From Delphinus delphis (Eukaryota; Chordata; Mammalia; Artiodactyla; Delphinidae): 64,000 bases of DNA. The position numbers and the translations under genes are program-made. This document shows positions 1 through 51,165 of this stretch, one piece after another (the first letter of the stretch is position 1; every line of letters starts with the position of its first letter). The stretch is taken from assembly GCF_949987515.2 (NCBI RefSeq), contig NC_082698.1, positions 34,771,964-34,835,963 of the forward strand, given 5' to 3'. The notes under the pieces were generated by a model that saw only the letters and a list, made by a program, of their open reading frames with translations, was not told the origin of the DNA and ran no database searches.

Positions 1-1074
1 TGGGTGAATTGATCTTGTACCCTCCCCTGTGAAAACTCTCCTTAGTCTTCCACCCAGCTACCTTCTTCTTCCATCCATCACCCATGACATTCTCTCCTAC
101 TTTCTCATAATCTCCTCTCTTCTTCCATTAAGCATAGAAAATGCGGGAAAAAAGGGCCAAATTAATGGATTTGGAGGGGAATACTTAAGATCTGAAGTTG
201 TCTATCGGTGGCCAATGAAATGTCATACTTAGTTCATTTCTAGGTGGCCTTGATGGTGGTATAACGTTCATTTGGTGGAATATCTGTGATCATGCAGCCA
301 TTGGCTACACATTGTTTCGTACTGAAAAATAATGCTAGAAGTTAGTTACATTTGGTGTCAACAACACATATCTTCTGAAGGTGTATGTATCAGCAATTTT
401 CCTCAGCACCAGTTTAAGAGACAGTGTAACAAAGAGAGTAGTTTGCATTTATATTTTAAACTTGTGGTTTTAATTCATTGCCTAATGTTCAAAAAATGAA
501 CTGAAGCCTGGCTGATTATATAACTTTAATATCTGAAAAAAATTTATCCAGAAATTAACAACGTAATACAATACACATTTGTACAAAAAAGAGGGACTGT
601 TAAAATTTCTGATCATACAGACAAAAATATGATTAATTAAGGAAAGATTAAAAAAGGACAGGACATTTTGTAAATACTGATAAATACTGTGTGCAATGCT
701 TTAATTTACTGTGGCAGATACAAAAATCAAGAATTCATTAACAGATTATATATAAAAAAAAGCAACTATATGAATTTTCTAGCTGTTTAAATTAACGAAA
801 TGTAACAGTAGTGGCTCTTTTAAAAAATGAGGTATTAATTACACTGTAAACCAAAACCAGAGCATAAATAAATAAAGGCAATGTGCAATTTAGTGATAAA
901 TGATTATAAATTTCAACAACAGACAACAAAAATTCTCCAGTTATTTATGGACTCTGTCATTTAAAAATTTGGCTTGTGTACTTCTTATTTAAAAATGACA
1001 TAGCTATTGATATACAAAGCACATCATTAAACATGCAGACCAAACCAACACAATTTTTCCGTCTCTACCAAATA
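1..1074. other. Downstream flank or distal 3' UTR, nothing else recognised
   Basis: An AT-rich stretch with no long reading frame, no splice-bounded exon and no repeat that I recognise. It may be the distal 3' UTR of HECTD2 if an ATTAAA signal at 700 or 469 is used; otherwise it is intergenic. Confidence 0.4.
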
Positions 1075-2868
1075 AAAACTTTGTTTACATTTTATTTAAA
1101 ACACTTAAATCTGGTTTCTTACACATGATTCTTTTGTGCTTATTAGTTAGTAGTAACCTATGTTAAAATCTTACTTTCTAGTTCAAGCAGTATAAGAGAG
1201 AAGCAGTTTTATTTGCATATGGATTAAAAACAGAGCAAACAAAACAAAACCAACATGCCTTTAAATCTTAGGTGTTCCAAAAATTGTAAGAAAAATCCTT
1301 TAAATAGTATGTCCAAGTGGAAAAGCGGAGTCACTTCTGTCTCAAGAGAACAGTAAACTAACTAACTCCTTTTCCTCTAAGATTCACAAGTTGGCTTCAG
1401 AAAAAAAGCAGAACAAGCTGATTAGTTCCTCCACCCTAAAAGAATTCTGCTGGTGGGGTGTAGGAAGCATAGTAATAAGATAGTAGTGTAACTCAGAAAA
1501 AATTTTGGGGAAGTATTATTTGCATGTGAACCATGTGCTGGTACTAAGTGCTGGCTTCATTATTATTGCAAATATATATTCAGAGTTTTCTGAAGGAAAG
1601 CTATCAAAGTATAATAGAGAATTCTTGATTTGGAAATATCTATAACATGCTAATAAAACTGCTTCATTTGCTGTAAATTAAAAAGAAAACCATTTACTGT
1701 CTGACTTAAAAAATGCAGTTTCCTTTTACATGCTACTTTATTAAGAAACTCCAAAAAGGGTACTTTTGAATTTGCTATATTCAGAATCCAGTGGAAAACA
1801 AACATTTCGGCCAAAATGTTGAACTTTATTTTTACACCAAGCTACGTCATTTGGACACAAATATTATTGTATTCACTTTTGTCAAATATCTTATCCTACT
1901 TTTTTCCAAAAATTAGTGTTTCAGTACAACTGGTGATCAAAAAATATTAGAAATAAGTCTTGTACATCAATCAAAGTATATATAAAAACAGTTCTCTTTT
2001 TTTGTGCTTGTGATTGACTTAATTTATCAGTGATTAGTCAGTTCTACTTCCTTTCTATATAATATTCTGACCCTTAAGAAGAAATGATTATACAAATATT
2101 ACAGAGTGCTCCAAGTAACTAGCTTACGGCGCATATGCATGCAGACTAACAATATGTAAAAGAATATAACCTTGAATCCAATTAGTCTGAAAATAGTTAC
2201 ACTCTTGTACAATCATCTTTATTGATTTGTAAAAGCTGTATACACATCTAAAACCCTGAATTTACTTTGTAAAAATAAATCTTTAGCAATAAATGGCACT
2301 ATCAAAATCCCATTATTCTCAGGCTATTATGTAGTTATTTACACGCTTTTCAGCAATGGTTGAAAAGAATCTTAGAGGACCAAAGCCAGTATATCAAAAA
2401 ACCCTGTAAATTGCATTTGCAATTATACTGTTGTTTAACCGCTATATGAAAATATGGCTACATGCCTTACATTAATGATGATGTAGCTATCTGTGTTGCT
2501 ACCGTGTGCTAGCAGCGCACAAGGTGCCGCTGGGCTCCACTCTGTCATCTGTGCATTCTTTACGGCACGATGCTTTCCCAGTGGAACACCTGTGACAACT
2601 ACTTATGGAGAATGATAAAGTGCTATAAAAAAGAGGGACTGGACCCACACCTGTCTCTGCCATCTGGTCTTTTTCTCACTCAAGCAGTGTTGTGTTTTTA
2701 GAAAACCATGCCTCTACTGAACATACTTCATATTTGATTTAAAAAAAATCAGTATTTTAAAGTTGGTGAGCTTTGTCAAGGTGTTTTGAGACAGAAACAT
2801 GAAAAGGTTAAAGGCACAGTAAGAGGGAAGTGAATGCTACATATAAAATATATTTCAAGTCTTCTAGG
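1075..2868 (-). other. HECTD2: HECTD2 3' UTR (distal end uncertain)
   Basis: This AT-rich stretch follows the stop codon and has no splice-like breaks or young repeats, as expected of a 3' UTR. AATAAA poly(A) signals on the minus strand lie at 2218-2223, 1825-1830, 1737-1742, 1208-1213 and 1091-1096. I placed the boundary just past the last of these. ATTAAA variants at 700-705 and 469-474 could extend it. A Pumilio-type TGTAAATA lies at 2336-2343. Which signal is used cannot be decided from sequence. Confidence 0.6.
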
Positions 2869-40755
<37,887 letters not shown>

Positions 40756-42420
40756 CTGTGAAGGATAAAAAAGTTTTCAATGTAATTGATCATAAAATCT
40801 TTCCAAATTATAAAATGCCAGGCTAACTCAACATGAACAGAAAACAATGGATTATTTTGTATTGCATTCCCTTGGGATCATATAACAGAAACACCCAGCA
40901 CACTGAAGGGCACTTACTGGAGGGTCTGTTGCCACCTACCCAACTTCACCCATAGCAGATAAATTAGGCTGTATCTGACATTAAAAGTTATCTGTAGATA
41001 CAATACAGAGTTTTTCTTTCATCGCCTCCCTTCCCATAAATTTTCTTTCAGGGACTATTTCACTGAGACTAGATGTTTTTAGTGTTTATTAGCTTTTGAA
41101 TACACTTGCCCCTTTATTGATGTGGAGTTTGGGCACCGATCCCCCATGTAACTTTACAGCTGGCCCTCCACATCTGTGGTTCAGTATCTGCGGATTCAAC
41201 CAAACACAGATTCTGTAGTACTATACTATGTATTTATCGAAATTTATTGAAAAAGTCAGCACATTAAGTGGACCCACTCAATTCAAAACCATGTTGTTCA
41301 AGGGTCAATTGTGTATGTACATCATTTATTTATATCCTCTGCAATTCTTTATTGGAGATTTAGCATTTTATCATCAATTTGCATGAACATTTTATGTATT
41401 TTTCTTTTTTTCCAAATATCCGCCAGTTCATCGTTTTCCTTTTTGTTGCATTTTATAACCTTTTAATTGTAAAATAAAACAAACACAGAAAAATCTCACA
41501 AAACAAATGTATGGCTTAATGAATTACTATAAGGCAAACACCTCTGAAACCACTAACCAGTCAAGGAATAGTGCTACCAACCCTTTCTTGTTCTGCCTAT
41601 TCTAATTTTAATTTCTCTCAGTTTCTTTTTATCTCTTTCCTCATTTCTTTTTAAAATTTTAAATACTTCCTTCTTCTCATCTTCTAGTTCTCTTAAGGCA
41701 TTATCTGTTACATTTGTTTGCTTTTGTGTTCCTTCTAGTTTATTTCTAAAATTAAAAAAAAATCGAATTATTTCCTTTATTGTCACCTCACTTTTCATTT
41801 TTTGCAATTCTGATTTATGGCATTCTTTCAAGTGTCATATCATTTTCTTAATGAGCTTTAGCTCATTTTGAAATAGTATTTTATCTACTTTTGTGGGCAT
41901 GTGTTTCTGATGTGCTCCCATTGTTCAAGAGGCTGTTATTCTGTTTCTTATTCTTTTTTATTATAATACAATTTTGTAATTAAAAATTATAGAATTTGAC
42001 CTTGTTTCTTTTCTCTAGCCAATTTTATTTGAAATTAATCTTCCCAAACTTTCAGAAGGAGGTGTAGCACCCCCTTTTTTTGTTTTTATGTAGAACTCAA
42101 ATACATGGTAGCTTCTTTCTGGGATTTCCAGGCCCTGTTTCCCTCTTCCACTTTTGTTCAGGTGATCTCTGTCTTTAATCTTTATTGTCCCAGTGATGCT
42201 CAAATTTGATTCTAATCTCAGAATGCGCCCCTCCGCCCCCCTTCCTGGAAGGGATCCCTAGTTTGGAGAGTTCACAGGGGTTACCTGCTCCCTTCAGATC
42301 TCAGCATGGGCCCTCTGCATTCACCTGTTCTTGGCAAAACCCCTCCCAGTTTCAGCTTTTGTTCTCAAACTGGGCTCCTGAGCTTTCCAATGAATACCTG
42401 TTGCTTATTCATTTCTTTTC
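40756..42420. other. Left part of the intron upstream of exon 3; old repeat traces
   Basis: About 41095-41315 reads like a MER-type DNA element (tgtggttcagtatctgcgga, then aaccatgttgttcaagggtc). About 41560-41990 on the minus strand encodes a lysine/glutamate-rich coiled-coil frame like a decayed L1/HAL1 ORF1. No exon 2 match was seen. Confidence 0.5.
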
Positions 42421-44417
42421 TTTTTTTTTTTAACATCTTTATTGGAGTATAATTGCTTTACAATGGTGTGTTAGTTTCTAACAAAGTGAATCAGTTATAC
42501 ATATACATATGTTCCCATATCTCTTGCCTCTTGCGTCTCCCTCCCTCCCACCCTCCCTATCCCACCCCTCTAGGTGGTCACAAAGCACTGAGCTGATCTC
42601 CCTGTGCTATGCGGCTGCTTCCCACTAGCTATCTATTTTACGTTTGGTAGTGTATATATGTCCATGCCTCTCTCTCACTTTGTCACAGCTTACCCTTCCC
42701 CCTCCCCATATCCTCAAGTCCATTCTCTAGTAGGTCTGTGTCTTTATTCCTGTCTTACCACTATGTACTTCATGACCTTTTTTTTTTTTATTTCTTAGAT
42801 TCCGTATATATGTGTTAGCATACGGTGTTTGCTTTTCTCTTTCTGACTTACTTCACTCTGTATGACAGACTCTAGGTCCATCCTCCTCAGTACAAATAAC
42901 TCAATTTCATTTCCTTTTATGGCTGAGTAATATTCCATTGTATATATGTGCCGCATCTTCTTTATCCATTCATCCGATGATGGACACTTAGACTGCTTCC
43001 ATGTCCTGGCTATTGTAAATAGAGCTGCAATGAACATTTTGGTACATGACCCTTTTTGAATTATGGTTTTCTCAGGGTATATGCCCAGTAGTGGGATTGC
43101 TGGGTCGTATTGTAGTTCTATTTGTAGTTTCTTTTTTTTTTTGTGGGGGGGTACACAGGCCTCTCACTGTTGTGGCCTCTCCCCTTGTGGAGCACAGGCT
43201 CCGAACACGCAGGCTCAGTGGCCATGGCTCACGGGCCCAGCCGCTCCGTGGCATGTGGGATCTTCCCGGACCAGGGCACGAACCCGTGTCCCCTGCAGCG
43301 GCAAGCGGACTCTCAACCACTGCACCACCAGGGAAGCCCTATTTGTAGTTTTTTAAGGGATCTCCATACTGTTCTCCATAGTGGCTGTATCAATTTACAT
43401 TCCCACCAGCAGTGCAAGAGTGTTCCCTTTTCTCCACACCCTCTCCAGCATTTATTGTTTCTAGATTTTTTGATGATGGCAATTCTGACCGGTGTGAGAT
43501 GGTATCTCATTGTAGTTTTGATTTGCATTTCTCTAATGATTAATGATGTTGAGCATTCTTTCATGTGTTTCTTGGCAATCTGTATATCTTCTTTGGAGAA
43601 ATGTCTATTTAGGTCTTCTGCCCATTTTTGGATTGGGTTTTTTGTTATTGAGGTGCATGAGCTGATTGTAAATTTTGGAGATTAATCCTTTGTCAGTTGC
43701 TTCATTTGCAAATATTTTCTCCCATTCTGAGGGTTGTCTTTTGGTCTTATTTATGGTTTCCTTTGCTGTGCAAAAGCTTTTAAGTTTCATTAGGTCCCAT
43801 TTGTTTATTTTTGTTTTATTTCCATTTCTCTAGGAGGTGGGTCAAAAAGGATCTTGCTGTGATTTATGTCATAGAGTGTTCTGCCTATGTTTTCCTCTAA
43901 GAGTTTGATAGTTTCTGGCTTACATTTAGGTCTTTAATCCATTTTGAGCTTATTTTTGTGTATGGTGTTAGGGAGTGTTTTAATCTCATACTTTTACATG
44001 TACCTGTCCGGTTTTCCCAGCACCACTTACTGAAGAGGCTGTCGCAGATGACATGATACTCTACATAGAGAATCCTAAAGATGCTACCAGAAAACTACTA
44101 GAGCTAATCAGTGAATTTGGTAAAGTAGCAGGATACAAAATTAATGCACAGAAATCTCTGGCATTCCTATACACTAATGATGAAAAATCTGACAGTGAAA
44201 TTAAGAAAACACTCCCATTTACCATTGCAACAAAAAGAATAAAATATCTAGGAATAAACCTACCTAAGGAGACAAAAGACCTGTATGCAGAAAACTATAA
44301 GAAACTGATGAAAGAAATTAAAGATGATACAAATAGATGGAGAGATATACCACGTTCTTGGATTGGAAGAATCAACATTGTGAAAATGACTACTACCCAA
44401 AGCAATCTACAGATTCA
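42421..44417 (-). mobile_element. Twin-primed L1 (5' part inverted), with nested SINE
   Basis: 42421-44041 is a minus-orientation L1 3' part: a T run and aacatctttattggagtata (3' end), then ORF2 C-terminal sequence. At 44042 the orientation flips and 44042-44417 is plus-orientation ORF2 from the FADDMIL RT motif ([13 protein letters not shown] seen) to [13 protein letters not shown]. This is the classic 5' inversion made by twin priming, with about 0.3 kb of L1 missing at the switch. No clear target duplication was found. Unlike the 7-13 kb copy, the catalytic DD is kept here, but the element is truncated and dead. Confidence 0.9.
43131..43338 (-). repeat. CHR SINE inside the twin-primed L1
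   Basis: Minus-orientation short-form CHR SINE. Target duplication ctatttgtagttt at 43118-43130 and 43339-43351. Confidence 0.96.
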
Positions 44418-44426
44418 GTGTAGATT

Positions 44427-44479
44427 AAAACTGTAAAAAGTTTTACAGTTTTACTGCTTTTTACACTGTAAAAAGCAGT
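44427..44479. repeat. Two adjacent perfect inverted repeats (hairpins)
   Basis: Stem 1 is aaaactgtaaaa (44427-44438) pairing with 44441-44452 across a 2-nt gap. Stem 2 is actgctttttac (44453-44464) pairing with 44468-44479 across a 3-nt loop. Both are perfect 12-bp stems and they abut. They start 10 bp past the end of the twin-primed L1. Confidence 0.95.
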
Positions 44480-44489
44480 GTTTTACAGA

Positions 44490-45740
44490 CACAGGATTAG
44501 ATAAGTTGACCAGTGGACTAGAGAACCCAGAATCATATCCATCCACACATGAAAGTTCAATATATGAAATATATGGCAGATCATTGGAAGAAAGAAAGGA
44601 TTTGAAAATATGGTTAACCACATGGGGAAAAAATGAAGTTGGATTCCTATCTCATACCTTAAAAACTAGGAATAGGAAAATCCTTCTGATTTCGGGACAG
44701 AGAAATGTTTCTTTAAGAGAAACTAAAAAGTGCAACTATAAAAAAACAGACATTTTTGACTATGTTAAAATTAAAAACTTCTGATCATCAAAGATACCTT
44801 GAATTAAAAATATAAGTTACAAGTTGGAGGGAAAATCTGAAACACATACAACAAAGGATGAGCACCAAGAATAGAGAGATATTTCCTAAAAATCATTGAG
44901 AAAAAGAGAAATAATCCAATAGAATAATGTGCAGAAGAATCAAACAGGCATTCTAGAGAAAGAAACACATATACCATACACACATCAAAAGACATTCAGT
45001 CTCATTAGTGATTAAGAAAATGCAAATAAAGAACATGAGACACAATCTTATATCCACTCAACTGGCAAGAATTAAAAAGTATGATAATGTTAGAGAGGAT
45101 GTAGATTAATTTGATATTTCACGTATTGTTGGTAGGTGTATTAACTGCCACAAACACTTTAAAAAACTGAAAAGCAGGGCTTCCCTGGTGGCGCAGTGGT
45201 TGAGAGTCCGCCTGCTGATGCAGGGGACGTGGGTTCGTGCCCCGGTCCGGGAAGATCCCACATGACGGGGAGCGGCTGGGCCCGTGAGCCATGGCCGCTG
45301 AGCCTGCGCGTCCGGAGCCTGTGCTCCGCAATGGGAGAGGCCACAACAGTGAGAGGCCCACATACCGCAAAAAAAAAAAAGGTAATAATTTCCAGCAATT
45401 CACTCCTAAACACATGTCCAAGAGAAATTTTGCATAAGTACCTCAGAAGACATATACAAGAATATTCACAAAAGTATTGTTTCAGGAAAAAAAATCTGAA
45501 AATAATCCAGTTATCCATTACTCAGAGAATTGAATACATTGTGGTATATTTAGACAACACAGTATTTACACAGCATGCAGTGGAAATAAACTATGACACT
45601 GTAATATGTTATATTATACTATATTATACTATTTCATATCTCTATTATTAAAATAAAGCAACCAATAGAGCTCTGCATGGACCAAGGTCAGTGTCATGAA
45701 CCAGAATTGTGATTAATCAAATTCTGTACATCGGAGGATC
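44490..45740 (+). repeat. Old L1 ORF2/3' region (plus), with nested SINE
   Basis: A diverged plus-orientation L1: 44506-44784 still reads TSGLENPESYPSTHES and YKKTDIFDYVKIKNF, an L1 ORF2 C-terminal pattern. Sequence after the SINE resembles old L1 3' UTR (ttatccattactcagagaat). Boundaries are approximate. Confidence 0.75.
45177..45380 (+). repeat. CHR SINE in old L1
   Basis: Plus-orientation short-form CHR SINE starting gggcttccctggtggcgcag with a poly(A) tail at 45369-45380. No clear target duplication was seen. Confidence 0.94.
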
Positions 45741-45744
45741 AAAA

Positions 45745-46346
45745 AACTGTTTTTCCCTAAACTTCTAGAGTTGCCATACTTAATTTTATAATTAAACTTT
45801 TTAAATTTTGAGATAACTGTAGAATCCCATGTAGTTGTAAGAAATAATACAGAGACATCCCATGTACCCCTGACACAGACAGTCAGATATAGAACATTTC
45901 ATCACCGTGTTGCCCTCATGGTACCCTTTATAGCCACACCTACTTCCCCCTGTCTCCACCTTGCTTAATCCCTGGCAACCACTAATCTGTTCTTTCATGA
46001 CTATAATGTTGTCATTTCAAAAGTGCTATATAAACAGAATCACATATATGTAACCTTTTGGGATTGGCTTTCTTTTACTCAGCATAATTCTCCAGAGATT
46101 CATCCAGGTTGTTGCATGTATGAACAGTTTATTCCTTTTCATTGCTGAGCAGTAATCCATGGCATGGGTGTACTACAGTTTATTTAACCATTCACCCATT
46201 GAAGGACATCTGTTTGGAGTTACTATGAGTAAAGCTGCTATAAACATTCGTGTATAGGTTCTTGGGTGAACTTTCATTTCTCTGAGATAAATGCCCAGGA
46301 GGGCAATTGCTGGGTTAAATGGTCATTGCATGTTTAGTTTTTTAAG
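45745..46346 (-). repeat. Old L1M 3' part (minus)
   Basis: A reverse-complement L1M 3' UTR and ORF2 end: agttgtaagaaataatacag, taatccctggcaaccactaa, ggttgttgcatgtatgaaca. It stops abruptly at about 46346, where a younger plus-strand L1 piece begins, and appears to resume at 47122. Confidence 0.8.
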
Positions 46347-47121
46347 AAGAGCTGGAGGAATCATGTTCCCTGACTTCAGACTATACTACAGAGTTACAGT
46401 AATAACAGTATGGTACTGGCACAAAAACAGACACACAGATCAATGGAACAGGATAGAAAGCCCAGAAATAAACCTACACACTTATGGTCAATTAATCTAC
46501 AACAAAGGAGGTAAGAATATACAATGGAGAAAAGACAGTCTCTTCACTAAGTGGTGCTGGGAAAACTGGGAAAGCTAAATGTAGAAGAATGAAATTGGAA
46601 CATTCTCTAACACCATATACAAAAATAAACTCAAAATGGATTAAAGACCTAAGTATAAGACTGGATACTGTAAAACTCCTAGAGGAGAACATAGGCAGAA
46701 CACTCTCTGACATAAATCACAGCAATATTTCTTTGGGTCTGTCTCCTAGAGTAATGGAAATAAAAACAAAAATAAACAAATGGGACCTAAAAGCTTAAAC
46801 ACTTTTGCACAGCAAAGGAAACCATAATATGAAAAGACAACCTATGAAATGGGAGAAAATATTTGCAAGCAATGCGACTGACAAGGGATTAATTTCCAAA
46901 ATATACAAACAGCTCACACAGTTTAATATCAAAAAAAACAAACAACCCAATGAAAAAATGGGCAGAAGACCTAAGTAGACATTTCTCCAAAGAAGCCATA
47001 CAGATGGGGGCAACAGGCACATGAAAAGATGCTCAGTATCACTAATTACTAGAGAAATGTAAATCAAAACCACAATGAGGTATCACCTCACACCACTCAG
47101 AATGGCCATCACCAAAAAGTC
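46347..47121 (+). mobile_element. Younger L1 internal fragment lacking both ends
   Basis: A plus-orientation L1 ORF2 C-terminal region, from [13 protein letters not shown] to the RMAITKK-like phrase. It has no 3' UTR, no poly(A) and no 5' end. It sits between two pieces of an older minus-orientation L1M. Confidence 0.85.
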
Positions 47122-49254
47122 AGATTTTACAATTTTTTCCTTTTATGAATTGTGCTTTTGGTGTCAAGACTAAGAACTCTTTTCTAGCCCTAGATCCTGA
47201 AGATTGTCTCCTATTGTTTTGTTTTTTTTCCCTAAGTGTTTTATAGTTTTATATTTAAGTCAGTTATCCATTTTCAGTTAATATTTGTATAAGGTGTGAG
47301 ATCTGGGTCGATATTTATACATGTTCAATTACGCCAGTACCAACTGTTGAAAAGGCTATCTTTCTTCTATTGAATTGCTTTTGCTCCTTTGTCAAATTGT
47401 AACTGGGCATATTTACATGGGTCTGTTTCTGGGCTCTCTATTCTATTCCACTGATCCCTGTATTTATCCCTCCACTAATACCTCACAGTCTTGATTACTT
47501 GTAGCTATATGGTAAATCTTGAAATCAGGTAGACTGATTTCTCCCACTTTATTCTTTTTCAAAATTGTTTTTCTAGTTCCTCTGCCCTTCCACATAAATT
47601 TGAGAATAATTTTGTCTATAGCTGCTAAAAAAAAAAAAAAGGTTTATGGGATTTTGATACAAATTATATTAAATTTGTATATCAATTTGGGGAGAATTGG
47701 CATCTTTACTACATCGAGTCTTCCCATCCCTGAACACAGTATGTCTCTCCACTTATTTAAGTCTTTTAAAATTTCTTTCATTAGCAATGTGTAATTCTTA
47801 GCATATAAGTCTTGTAATGCTTGCTAGATTTATACTTAAGTATTTTATTTTTTAATGTGATTATAAATGATATATATTTTAAATTTCAGTGTACATGTAT
47901 TTATTGCTAACATAAACACAATTGGTTTTTGTATGTTATATCCTTCAACTTATTAAACTCGTCTATTAGTCCTAGGAGTTTTGTTGTTGATTTCTGGGGA
48001 TTTTTTTATGTAGATAATTATATCATCTGCAAATAGGGACAGTTTTATTTCTTACTTTCTGATCTGGATGGCTCTTCTTTTTCTTGCCTTATTTTGCTGA
48101 CTAGAACTTCCAATGCTATGTTGAATAAGGGTGGTGAGAACAGACATTTTTTTGCATTGTTCCCAATCTTAAAAGGAGAAAGCATTTAGTCTTTCACCAT
48201 TAAGTAAAATGTTAGCTGTACATTTTTTATAGATGCTCTTTACCAAGTTAAGGAAGATCTCCTCTATTCCTATTTTTTGAGACTTTCTTTTTGTTTTATG
48301 TTTTGTTTATTTTTTTTTTTTTACCATGAATGGGTGTTGAATTTTGTCAAATGCTTTTGATATAATCACATGATTTGTATTATTAGACTGCTAATATAGT
48401 AAATTACATTGATTGATTTTCAAATATGGAAACAGTTTGCATTTCTGGGATAAACTCCACTTGATTATGGTGTATAATTGTTTTTATATATTGCTGAATT
48501 CTATTTGCTAATATTTTGTTAAAGATTGGTCTATAATTTTTTTTTTTTTTTTACTATACTTGTTTGGTTTTGGTGTTGGAGTAACATTAGTTTCATAAAA
48601 TGAAATGGGAAATGTTCTCTCCTTACCTACTTTGGGAAGACACTGGATAAAATTGGTGTTAATTCTTTTCTGAACATTTGGTAGAATTCTCCAGTAAAAC
48701 TGTCTGGACCTGATTTCTTTTTTAAGAGTTTTAAAATTATGAATTCAATTTCTTTAATATTTATAGGGCTATTCAAACTATATACTTCATACTGGATGAG
48801 TTGTGGTAGTTTGTATTTTTTTGAGGAATTGGTCAATTTCACGTAGGTTGTCAAATTTATGCAGAGTTGTTTGTGGCATCCCCTGCCCACCCTTTTTACT
48901 GCCTGTAGGGTCTGTTGTGATATCCCATTTCATTTGTGATATTGATGAGCTATGTCTTCTTTTTGTCAATTTTATGACAGAAGTTTGTCAATTTTATTCA
49001 TTTGTTAAAAAAAAGCCCAGCTCTTTGCTTCACTGATTTTTCTCTTTTCTCTGTTACTGATTTTTTGTTCTTATCTTTATATTTCCTCTCTTCTGTTTGC
49101 TTTGGATTTCATTTGATCTTCTTTTTCTAGGTTCTTAAAGTGGGAGCTTAGATGTTGGTTTTGAAACTTTCCCTTTTACCTAATGCATGCATTGATTGCT
49201 ATACATTTCCCCTTTCCAAACTGCTTTAGAAGTATTTTGATATGCTGTATTTTA

Positions 49255-49448
49255 TTTATTTATTTATTTTTTGCCGTACGCGGGCTTCTCCCGTTGCGGA
49301 GCACAGGCTCCGGACGCGCAGGCTCAGCGGCCATGGCTCACGGGCCCAGCTGCTCCGCGGCATGTGGGATCTTCCCGGACCGGTGCACGAACCCGTGTCC
49401 CCTGCATCGGCAGGCGGACTCTCAACCACTGCGCCACCAGGGAAGCCC
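49255..49448 (-). repeat. CHR SINE with 16-bp internal deletion
   Basis: Minus-orientation CHR SINE with an ATTT-repeat tail. Target duplication gatatgctgtatttta at 49239-49254 and 49449-49464. It lacks the same ccacaaca-containing 16-bp block as the copy at 18791. Confidence 0.96.
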
Positions 49449-51165
49449 GATATGCTGTATTTTAATCTTCATTCAGTTCCATTCATTTTTAAAAATTTCC
49501 CTAGAGACTTCCTCTTTAACCCATGGGTTATTTAGAAGTATGTTGTTTGGTTTCCAGGTGTTTGGAGATTTTCCTTTTATTTTCTGTTATTTATTTCTAA
49601 TTTGATGCAACTGTGGTCAGAGAACATATTCTGCATTATTTCAATTTTTAAAAATTACTGAGATTTGTTTTATGGTCCAGGATGTGGTGTTGGTACACAT
49701 TCTGTGGGCACTTGAAAGGCATGTGTATTCTACTGTTGTTGGGTGGAACACAAATGTCTATTAGATCTTGTTGGTTGATGATGCTGTTGAGTTCTTCTAT
49801 ATTCTATATCTTTGCTGATTTTTCTGTCTAGGTCTATCAAACCCACAGTTACAGTTAGAGACTTCAACACCCAACTGTGGATTTTTCTGTTTCTCCTTTC
49901 AGTTCTACCAGTTTTTGCTCTACATATTTTATAACTCTATTGTTTGGTATGTACACATTTATGATTGCTATATCTTCTTGATGATCATCCTTTTTATCAC
50001 TACATAATATCCCTCTCTGCCTCCAGTAATTTTCTTTGTTCTAAGTCTACTTTATCTGATATTAATATAGCCATTACTGTATACCTTTTTCCATCCTTTC
50101 ACTTTCAACCTGCCTATATTGCTACATTTGAATTGAGTTTCTTGTAGACAGCATATAGTTGGGGCATGTTTTTAACCTACTCTGCCAATCTCTGTCTTTT
50201 AACTGATGTATTTAGACCATTTACATTTAATATAATTATTGATATGTTAGGGCTTAAGTTCTACCATTTAATATTTTTGTTTTCTATTTGGTCGTTCTTA
50301 TTTTTCCTGCCTCCCTGTGAGTTACTTGAACATTTTTTAGAATTCCATTTTGATTTATCTGTAGCATTACCGAAAGGTTGCTCTAGATGTTACATTACAT
50401 ACACTTAACTTATTTTAGTCTACGGTGTCATCGTTTTACCAGCTGGAGTAAAGTGTAGAAATTGTACCTGCTTTTACATCTCTTTACACTTCTCTGTTTA
50501 TAATTCTCTTAAGTATTTACTTACATACATTTAGAACCATACCAGTGTTATAATGTTTGTTTCCAGTGTCAACCATAATTTAGAAAACACAAAAGGAAAA
50601 GGAAAGTCTATTGTACTACCTAGTTTTTGCTTATCATGTTATTTCTTTTTCTTGATGTTCAAGGTTCCTTCTTTTGTTTCTTTTCTGTTTAGAGAACCTC
50701 TTAATGCACTCTGTTAGACCATCTACTGGCAACAAATTCTATTTGTTTTCTTCCATCTGAGAATGTCTTGATATCCTCTCCATTCCTGAAAAACATTTTC
50801 ACCAGGTGTAGGATTCTGTGCTGGGAGTTCTCCCAGCCACTTCATTCTGGCCTCCATGGTTACTGATAAGAAATCTGCTGTTATTTGAAAGGTTTTCCCC
50901 TAGCAGTAAAGGTATCCTGTTTCTCTGGCTGCATTTAAACATTTTGTTGCTGTTGTCTTTAGTTTTCAGAGGTCTAATTATGATATGACTTGATGAGGAT
51001 TTCTTTGGGTTTACCCTGTATGGGATTTGGTCAGCTTCTTGAACCTACAGGTTCATGTCTCTTGCCAAGTACGGGAAGCTTTCAATTACTTTTTCAGTAC
51101 TTTTGCAGCCTACCTTCTTCTTCCTCTCCTTCTAAGACTCCAATGACAAGAATGTAATGTCTTTT

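Noticed and set aside
41574..41831. 85-codon Lys/Glu-rich coiled-coil frame on the minus strand
   Set aside because: It reads like a decayed L1/HAL1 ORF1 remnant in an old LINE and has no splice sites.
46021..46070. Possible host gene fragment between the L1 pieces
   Set aside because: All blocks from 44490 to 51590 match L1-type phrases or SINEs; no non-repeat coding block was found.
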